Source: Desulfobacteraceae bacterium (GTDB taxonomy: Bacteria > Desulfobacterota > Desulfobacteria > Desulfobacterales > UBA11574). From it: a stretch of 10,617 bases of DNA. Each line of letters opens with the position of its first letter. Position 1 is the first letter of the stretch. The stretch is from contig JAOUGB010000044.1 in NCBI GenBank assembly GCA_029857875.1, positions 1-10,617 of the forward strand, written 5' to 3'. This document shows, piece after piece, positions 5,957 through 10,617 of this stretch. The notes under the pieces are model-generated. The model had not been told where the DNA came from. It saw only the letters and a program-made list of their open reading frames with translations, and ran no database searches. The position numbers and the translations under genes were made by a program.

Positions 5957-6412
5957 ATGATCATTAAAGAAATAGAGCTTTTTAAAGGTATAGACCATGA
6001 GGTAATGAACGAGATAGCCAATATTTGTTCTGAAAAGAGCTATGCTAAAGGAACGGTAATATTTGAAAAGGATGAGGAAGCTAATCGCCTTTATATTCTG
6101 GTAGAAGGGACTGTTAAACTGAAAATAACAAATGGTGGCACCCTAACGTATAGCCTGACAGATCTGGGGGATATCTTTGGCTGGTCGTGCATGGTTGAAT
6201 CCGGGCGTTATACCGCTTCAGGCGTTTGCGCAACGGATTTAAAGGCGATAGAGATTAAAAGAGAAGCGTTAGATAAAATATTCAATCTTCATCCTCACGC
6301 GGGTATTAAAGTTTTTAAGCGACTGGCGGGAGTATTTTCAAAAAGAATTACAAATTCTTATCAAGATCTTTTATCTGCCAGGATAACAGAAACCTCTCCT
6401 TCTTATGGTTAA
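5957..6412 (+). CDS. Single-domain cyclic-nucleotide-binding-fold protein (CRP/FNR superfamily, no HTH)
   Basis: A 151-aa protein. Residues about 8-110 form the CRP-type beta-roll: KGTVIFEKDEEANRLYILVE, GTVKLKI, then GDIFGWSCMVESGRYTASGV. Residues about 112-140 form the long dimer helix (HPHAGIKVFKRLAGVFSKRI). The chain ends soon after, where CRP would begin its helix-turn-helix domain, so it probably acts by protein contact rather than on DNA. Aligned by eye to E. coli CRP ([20 protein letters not shown]), the ribose-binding Glu72 is W76 and the phosphate-binding Arg82 is T86, so classical cAMP binding is unlikely. The ligand may differ or be absent. Cysteines at 24, 78 and 91 are scattered and do not form an FNR cluster motif. 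The start is secure: AAGGAGGT at 5944-5951, five bases before ATG. Frame ends at TAA with no sign of frameshift. Confidence 0.85.
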   Translation: MIIKEIELFKGIDHEVMNEIANICSEKSYAKGTVIFEKDEEANRLYILVEGTVKLKITNGGTLTYSLTDLGDIFGWSCMVESGRYTASGVCATDLKAIEIKREALDKIFNLHPHAGIKVFKRLAGVFSKRITNSYQDLLSARITETSPSYG

Positions 6413-6435
6413 TTGGAATCGGTTAAGAGAAATAA

Positions 6436-6660
6436 GTGATTAAATGTAGAGAAGAAATAAACCTGAAGACGGATGTGAATAACTTCGCTGATAAAACGGC
6501 TCCGGAGATCTTTGCCGAACAATTAAAAGAATATTTATTAAGACATAACGGTGCCATAGTAGCTTATGCAATAAAAGGGGACGTTCGTGCTGAGGGTGCT
6601 TGGCTGATGTACTCTTTTTATGAACATAAGACTTCGCCAATTGAGCGGTACCCGAATTGA
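6436..6660 (+). CDS. Small hypothetical ORF, 3' end replaced by a repeat
   Basis: A 74-codon frame from GTG 6436, 23 bases after the cNMP-fold gene. No family is recognised. Residues 1-47 look like a real soluble protein segment (FADKTAPEIFAEQLKEYLL, then RHNGAIVAYAIK). From codon 48 the DNA is the ~135-bp repeat, which is present again at 10482 in a different reading phase, so residues 48-74 (GDVRAEGAWLMYSF onward) are probably not ancestral. This looks like a gene broken by insertion of, or recombination at, the repeat. The ribosome site is weak (AAGAGA). A second GTG lies at codon 14. It may be an expressed short protein or just a remnant. Confidence 0.4.
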   Translation: MIKCREEINLKTDVNNFADKTAPEIFAEQLKEYLLRHNGAIVAYAIKGDVRAEGAWLMYSFYEHKTSPIERYPN

Positions 6661-6710
6661 TCGTAAGCAAAACAAAATATTAGGGATATGTATATGCTCA
6701 ACTTCTTAAT
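6577..6710. repeat. Direct repeat, copy 1 (~135 bp)
   Basis: Matches 10482-10617 in the same orientation. From 6599 to 6706 there are three substitutions in 108 bp (at 6619, 6689, 6696). From 6577 to 6598 there are three more (6583, 6586, 6595), plus a one-base insertion in copy 2. Similarity starts abruptly at GGGGAC in both copies, and the bases before it are unrelated, so this is a true element boundary. The far boundary is unknown because copy 2 runs off the window. The reading phase is not conserved between copies, so the repeat is not a shared coding domain. Confidence 0.85.
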
Positions 6711-6813
6711 TTAGGTCTGATAAAAAGGTGCTAAGAACAAATAAAATAAAAAATAGAGCCATTGATTAATTAACTACAACTAATCGGGAGATGATCCACG
6801 ACTAATTGCTCGA

Positions 6814-9800
6814 CTAATTTCCGAGATTTCGGTGTATTTGGTCAGCTTGGGATAGGTCCCAGTTCATACCCATGTGCTGGAACATGCCAATGGCTTTGTC
6901 AAGATACGTTTTAGCCTTTTCTTTTTCCCCCATCTCAGTGAGAAAGACAGCATAACTTACATAGGTTCGGGCCAGCTCTGGCTTTACATCAATCTCCTGT
7001 TGTATCTCAATGGCCTTCAAAATCGCTTTATCAGACTTCTGAGGATTTGAAGGTTCTAAACAGGAAAAGATTTCAGCAAAGGTTCGGTTGGCATAGGCAA
7101 TGACGTATTTATCGTTTGTTTCTTCGCCCAGGTGTATCGCTTCCTGGCAAAGTTTAGATCCTTTTTCGAGTTCCCCGAGCTTAAAGAGGCAAGCTGCAAG
7201 AGCGGTTTTCTGCCAAGCAAGCCAGAACTTGGTTCCAATCTTTTCAGCAAGGGCTAAACTCTCTTCAAGCAATTTTCGCCCCTGGTTAGGATCTCCAATC
7301 ATAGTATGGGCTCGGCCATTATAAGATTTTACCAAGTAAAGCCGGAAGAGGTCTTCCGCCTTTTCAGCAATACTCATTGCTTCTTCATAATGCTTAATCG
7401 CCTGATTCCACTCACCATGCTGATCACAGATACACCCTCTCAAATGATGGGCATTTGCCTTTGCAAAGGGGTTTTGAATCTTTTGGGCCAACTGGATCGC
7501 ATGATCGGCATGAACGACGGCTCGATCAAACTCGCCCAAAAAGGCTAAAACATAACCTGCAAGTGCCGATGCAGTGGATTCCTCGACTTTGTTCCCGATC
7601 CGTCGCATCTGCTCAACGCTCCGCTCCATCATATGACTGGCCTCGGCAAAATCCGACAGTTGCCAATAGACGCGACCCATGAGATTGACCGGAGGAGCTG
7701 CAAGGGCTTCATCTCCAAGCCGATCTGCAATATTAAGACTCTGTCTGGCATACTCGATGGCAACCTGCGGGTTCCAAAGAACATAGTGGATTCTTCCAAG
7801 CCAGTAAAGCACTCTGGCTAAACGAGATTCGTCGTTCAATGTTTCTGCCAGGACATGAACCTGCTCCAGGTTTGTACGATCCCTCTCTATGTCTTGTCGT
7901 GTTATTCCAACAGAAGCAAGCTTAAGGGCTGCGTCAATTTGCCATTGTTGAACCTTCAAAGATTCAGGAAGGGTTTGAGACATCGTAAACGCCTGTTCGT
8001 AGTAGGCCGTGGCTTCATTGTTTGCATAAAGACCGGTAGCCTGATCTCCGGCTAAAAGGGCGTACTCGATGGCTTTATCCTGCCGATCGCTTCGGATATA
8101 ATGATAGGCCAAAATCGGCAACTGTTCATCCAAACGCTCGGCATAAAGTTCTTCGATAGCCAGTCCGATAATGCCGTGAAGCTCCTTTCGCCGTTGTAGA
8201 AGTAGAGTGTCGTAGACAACCTTTTGTGTTAAAACATGTCTGAAGGTGAACTCGGCTTCCGGTAAAATTCGTGTCTGTTGGATCACCTCGAGGGACTTCA
8301 ATACGTCAAGCGATTCTGAAAGCGCAGTACGGGCTGAATAGACCCTCTCCAGAATCCGTTGCCCAAACACTCTGCCGATAACAGAGGCCAACCGAAGGGC
8401 TTCTTTGGCATTTCCGTCCAGGCGATCCAGCCGGGTACGAATAATTGCCTGCACGGTATCCGGCAAGCTAAGGTTTACCAAAGATTGAGTCAAGGCAGCC
8501 CGTCCATCTTTAACCTTCACTAAACCCTCTTCAATTAGAGAATAGCATATTTCTTCAATAAATAATGGGTTGCCACCGGAGCGTTCAAGAATCAAATCCC
8601 CCAATCCTTGCGGCAGATGTGATGCTCCTGTGATTGACTTGATGATGTTTTCAGTGTTCTGGACATCCAGGGGTTTCAATACAACCCGAGTGTGGTAGCT
8701 TGAATAACCCCAACTGGCCTGATAGATAGGCCGGTATGTCGTCATCACCATCAATGCATAAGGGGCGGTCATACCAATCAAGTGTTTTAAAGCTGCTTGG
8801 GAGGCGTCGTCGCTCCAGTGCCAGTCTTCCAGTATCATGACCATCGGTTGATGCTGTGTGTTCAGGGTAATCATCACGGCCAGAGCTTCTTCCATAGCCT
8901 TCCGCAGTTCCTTCCCTTGTAAATGTTCGGGCAGGGAATAATAGCTTGGGATGGACAGCAAGTGAAGATAAAGCGGGATAAACTGCTCTAGCGAGGGAGA
9001 AATGGCCCTGATGTTGGTAACGGCTTTTTCCAACAACTCAGCCGGACTATCTTCCTCTCTCAGACGGATTCCCCACCGCAAGGCATCAATAAAAGGAAAA
9101 TAAGGGATATTGCGCCCATAGGGTTGACACCTTCCTTGTAGAACCGTGATCTTTTCACGGTCCAGCTTGTGCCGGAACTCATAGTGCAAACGGCTTTTTC
9201 CCATCCCCTCTTCTCCTGTCACCGTGACGCATTGACCTTCTCCCCGGACTGCTTTTTCAAGGCAGGCATGGAGAACAGCCAATTCCTGATCCCGCCCGGT
9301 GTAAGCCGTAAAACCTTTTTGCTCTGCAGCATCAAATCGGGTTTGGATCTTCGACTCACCCATGACTCGATAGGGTGTCATGGGTTCGGTTTTCCCTTTC
9401 ATCCTGATCTCTTCAAGTGCTACCGTTTCGAAGTAGGGTGCAATCAATCTCTTTGTCTCCGGGCTAACCAGAATGTCGTCTGATTCTGCCTGCGACTTCA
9501 GCCTTGCCCCAGTGTTTACCGTTTCTCCGGTGATGCCATATAAACCATCCCGGTCATCTCGAAGGTTTGTTACGATCAACCCGGAGTTGATCCCGGTATG
9601 CATCGTGAGCGGCTTTCCAGTGCGATTCTCTATTCCGGGGCTTATCTGCCGGACCATCTTGTGCAACTCAAGAGCAGCCTTGACAGCACGAATGGGGTCA
9701 TCTTCATAGCCTATGGGAATTCCAAACAGAGCCAAAATCTCATCCCCGACAAACTGATTGACGATCCCTCCATAACTTTCCACGATACTCACCGATTCTT

Positions 9801-10146
9801 TTTTGATGCGGCTCATGATTTTTTCCACTTCCTCGGGGTCGAGCTTTTCGTTCATTGCCGTGTAACCGGAAAGGTCGGAGAAAACGATGGTGGCCTGGCG
9901 GCGTTCCCCTTCGAGTAAAGGGGGAAACTCAGCCGTCTTGGAAAGTTTTCGAAATGGTTTCGAGGGTTCAGGGGATTCAGTGGATGCAAACGGTTTGGAG
10001 AGATCGTGACCACACTCATCACAAAATTTACTCCCCGGGCGATTTGAATTTCTACATTTAGGGCAGACGAGTTCTAATTTATGACCGCACTCATTACAAA
10101 ACTTGGCCCCTTCACGGTTCTCAGATAGACACTTCGGGCATTTCAT
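6814..10146 (-). CDS. Zinc-ribbon / class III nucleotidyl cyclase / STAND ATPase / TPR signalling protein
   Basis: A 1110-aa cytoplasmic protein with no signal peptide or membrane segment. Two zinc ribbons lie at residues 3-20 and 28-45 (CPKC...CNEC, CPKC...CDEC). The class III cyclase domain (about 82-265) has metal aspartates D91 (VFSDLSGYT) and D135 (FVGDEILALFG) and the transition-state pair N211/R215 (GETVNTGARL). The adenine-selecting Lys is Q131, and the matching Asp position is G204, so the nucleotide substrate is uncertain. The ATPase domain (about 280-660) has Walker A GEEGMGKSR at 311-319, Walker B MILEDWHWSDD around 437-447, and the STAND motif GNPLFIEEI at 525-533. The rest (about 690-1100) is helical TPR-like repeats for partner binding. 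Such proteins are thought to couple ligand or partner sensing to nucleotide production; the signal here is unknown. Start: ATG with AGGGAG about 7 bases upstream. The stop TAG lies in a 12-bp tandem duplication (6799-6822). The gene sits alone between two direct repeats. Confidence 0.9.
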   Translation of the reverse strand: MKCPKCLSENREGAKFCNECGHKLELVCPKCRNSNRPGSKFCDECGHDLSKPFASTESPEPSKPFRKLSKTAEFPPLLEGERRQATIVFSDLSGYTAMNEKLDPEEVEKIMSRIKKESVSIVESYGGIVNQFVGDEILALFGIPIGYEDDPIRAVKAALELHKMVRQISPGIENRTGKPLTMHTGINSGLIVTNLRDDRDGLYGITGETVNTGARLKSQAESDDILVSPETKRLIAPYFETVALEEIRMKGKTEPMTPYRVMGESKIQTRFDAAEQKGFTAYTGRDQELAVLHACLEKAVRGEGQCVTVTGEEGMGKSRLHYEFRHKLDREKITVLQGRCQPYGRNIPYFPFIDALRWGIRLREEDSPAELLEKAVTNIRAISPSLEQFIPLYLHLLSIPSYYSLPEHLQGKELRKAMEEALAVMITLNTQHQPMVMILEDWHWSDDASQAALKHLIGMTAPYALMVMTTYRPIYQASWGYSSYHTRVVLKPLDVQNTENIIKSITGASHLPQGLGDLILERSGGNPLFIEEICYSLIEEGLVKVKDGRAALTQSLVNLSLPDTVQAIIRTRLDRLDGNAKEALRLASVIGRVFGQRILERVYSARTALSESLDVLKSLEVIQQTRILPEAEFTFRHVLTQKVVYDTLLLQRRKELHGIIGLAIEELYAERLDEQLPILAYHYIRSDRQDKAIEYALLAGDQATGLYANNEATAYYEQAFTMSQTLPESLKVQQWQIDAALKLASVGITRQDIERDRTNLEQVHVLAETLNDESRLARVLYWLGRIHYVLWNPQVAIEYARQSLNIADRLGDEALAAPPVNLMGRVYWQLSDFAEASHMMERSVEQMRRIGNKVEESTASALAGYVLAFLGEFDRAVVHADHAIQLAQKIQNPFAKANAHHLRGCICDQHGEWNQAIKHYEEAMSIAEKAEDLFRLYLVKSYNGRAHTMIGDPNQGRKLLEESLALAEKIGTKFWLAWQKTALAACLFKLGELEKGSKLCQEAIHLGEETNDKYVIAYANRTFAEIFSCLEPSNPQKSDKAILKAIEIQQEIDVKPELARTYVSYAVFLTEMGEKEKAKTYLDKAIGMFQHMGMNWDLSQADQIHRNLGN

Positions 10147-10153
10147 TGTTATG

Positions 10154-10225
10154 CTCCCTTTTTAAAATTTAGGATTGGAACCTTCTTATTTTTCGAGAGA
10201 TTACCGTAACGCTCCGAATTGCCAA
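10154..10225 (-). promoter_or_regulatory. Possible promoter and ribosome site of the cyclase gene
   Basis: On the minus strand, TTGGCA (10225-10220), a 16-bp spacer and TAATCT (10203-10198) form a poor sigma-70-like pair about 55 bp before the start codon, followed by AAAGGGAG as ribosome site (10154-10161). The -10 matches the consensus at only three positions, so the promoter is tentative. The ribosome site is good. Confidence 0.25.
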
Positions 10226-10481
10226 TTGAGGATATTCCAAGGTAGAATTTAAAATATATAAGTTGGTAAGCCAGGAGAAAGAAATCAGCTTTAAGTCTGT
10301 AGGTTCAGGAGATTCAGGCCAATAATAATAATATTAATATAATAAGCGAGGAGGGGTCAAGATTTTATCTTAACTACATATGTTTAAAATATTCAAATAT
10401 ATCACAAATTAACTATTTAGGACTTTGATTGAGTCTGAATACGATTTTGTTCATAATTCCGATTTTTGGTAACGTCTTCTG
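10226..10481. other. AT-rich gene-free spacer with AAT microsatellite
   Basis: No reading frame of note. AATAATAATAAT followed by ATTAATATAATAA (about 10321-10345) is a short AAT-type simple repeat. AT-rich DNA continues to about 10425. It ends at the abrupt start of the second direct repeat. No terminator or RNA gene seen. Confidence 0.45.
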
Positions 10482-10617
10482 GGGGACATTGGTGCTGAGC
10501 GTGTCTTGGCTGATGTACTCTTTTCATGAACATAAGACTTCGCCAATTGAGCGGTACCCGAATTGATCGTAAGCAAAACAAAATATTAGGGATAGGTATA
10601 TTCTCAACTTCTTTAAT
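10482..10617. repeat. Direct repeat, copy 2 (runs off the window)
   Basis: Second copy of the repeat at 6577-6710, same orientation, about 3.9 kb away, beginning with the same GGGGAC boundary. The six substitutions and the extra T at 10504 are spread along it; near the window end there is one more length difference in a T-run. Frames of the two copies differ, so it is not coding in a conserved way. Together with copy 1 it brackets exactly one gene, the cyclase/ATPase. Confidence 0.85.

Noticed and set aside
6799..6822. 12-bp tandem pair CGACTAATTGCT / CGACTAATTTCC at the cyclase stop codon
   Set aside because: Two imperfect units only. Best seen as a small slippage duplication at the gene end, with no evident function.
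9169..9918. Several plus-strand frames of 78-106 codons opposite the cyclase gene
   Set aside because: They are antisense shadows of a long gene with clear domain motifs. None shows a ribosome site or protein-like motifs.

Overview
The window reads as a mid-GC, repeat-rich stretch of a bacterial chromosome. It is probably an anaerobe of the Desulfobacterota (delta-proteobacterial sulfate reducer or syntroph type). This is inferred from the compact etfB-etfA-acyl-CoA dehydrogenase operon, a -24/-12 (sigma-54) promoter before a stand-alone receiver protein, the very long zinc-ribbon/cyclase/AAA/TPR signalling protein, and abundant intergenic repeats. No marker gene fixes the taxon.

Layout. (1) 1-201, minus: 5' end of a gene cut by the window edge. 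Its N-terminus resembles the winged-helix part of Fic/AbiEi-like proteins. (2) 207-326: six TTAGCT boxes at exact 18- or 24-bp steps run back from its start codon. (3) 348-540: G-rich DNA written largely in 7-bp units, with two copies of a hairpin 80 bp apart and a G-quadruplex motif. (4) 577-720, minus: remnant of a reading frame, possibly the tail of a transposase. (5) 834-1404: sigma-54-type promoter, long leader and a CheY-like receiver. (6) 1405-1974: gene-free, holding a heptanucleotide tract and a 24-bp inverted repeat. (7) 1975-5557: etfB, etfA and an acyl-CoA dehydrogenase, tightly packed. (8) 5558-5956: gene-free, with an 8-bp inverted repeat. (9) 5957-6412: a single-domain cyclic-nucleotide-binding-fold protein without a DNA-binding domain. 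(10) 6436-6660: small ORF whose 3' third lies in a repeat. (11) 6814-10146, minus: a 1110-aa protein with two zinc ribbons, a class III nucleotidyl cyclase domain, a STAND/AAA ATPase and TPR-like repeats. It sits between two direct copies of a ~135-bp repeat (6577-6710 and 10482-10617).

How the parts fit. The Etf-dehydrogenase operon is an ordinary catabolic unit: the dehydrogenase oxidises an acyl-CoA and passes electrons to EtfAB. The receiver, the cNMP-fold protein and the cyclase/ATPase are signalling genes, and the sequence does not show that they act together. Both the cyclase domain and the cNMP-fold protein lack the residues that normally recognise adenine or cAMP, so if they form a pair it would not be a textbook cAMP circuit. 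The most unusual items are the phased TTAGCT array abutting a probable winged-helix gene, and the cyclase gene bracketed by direct repeats.
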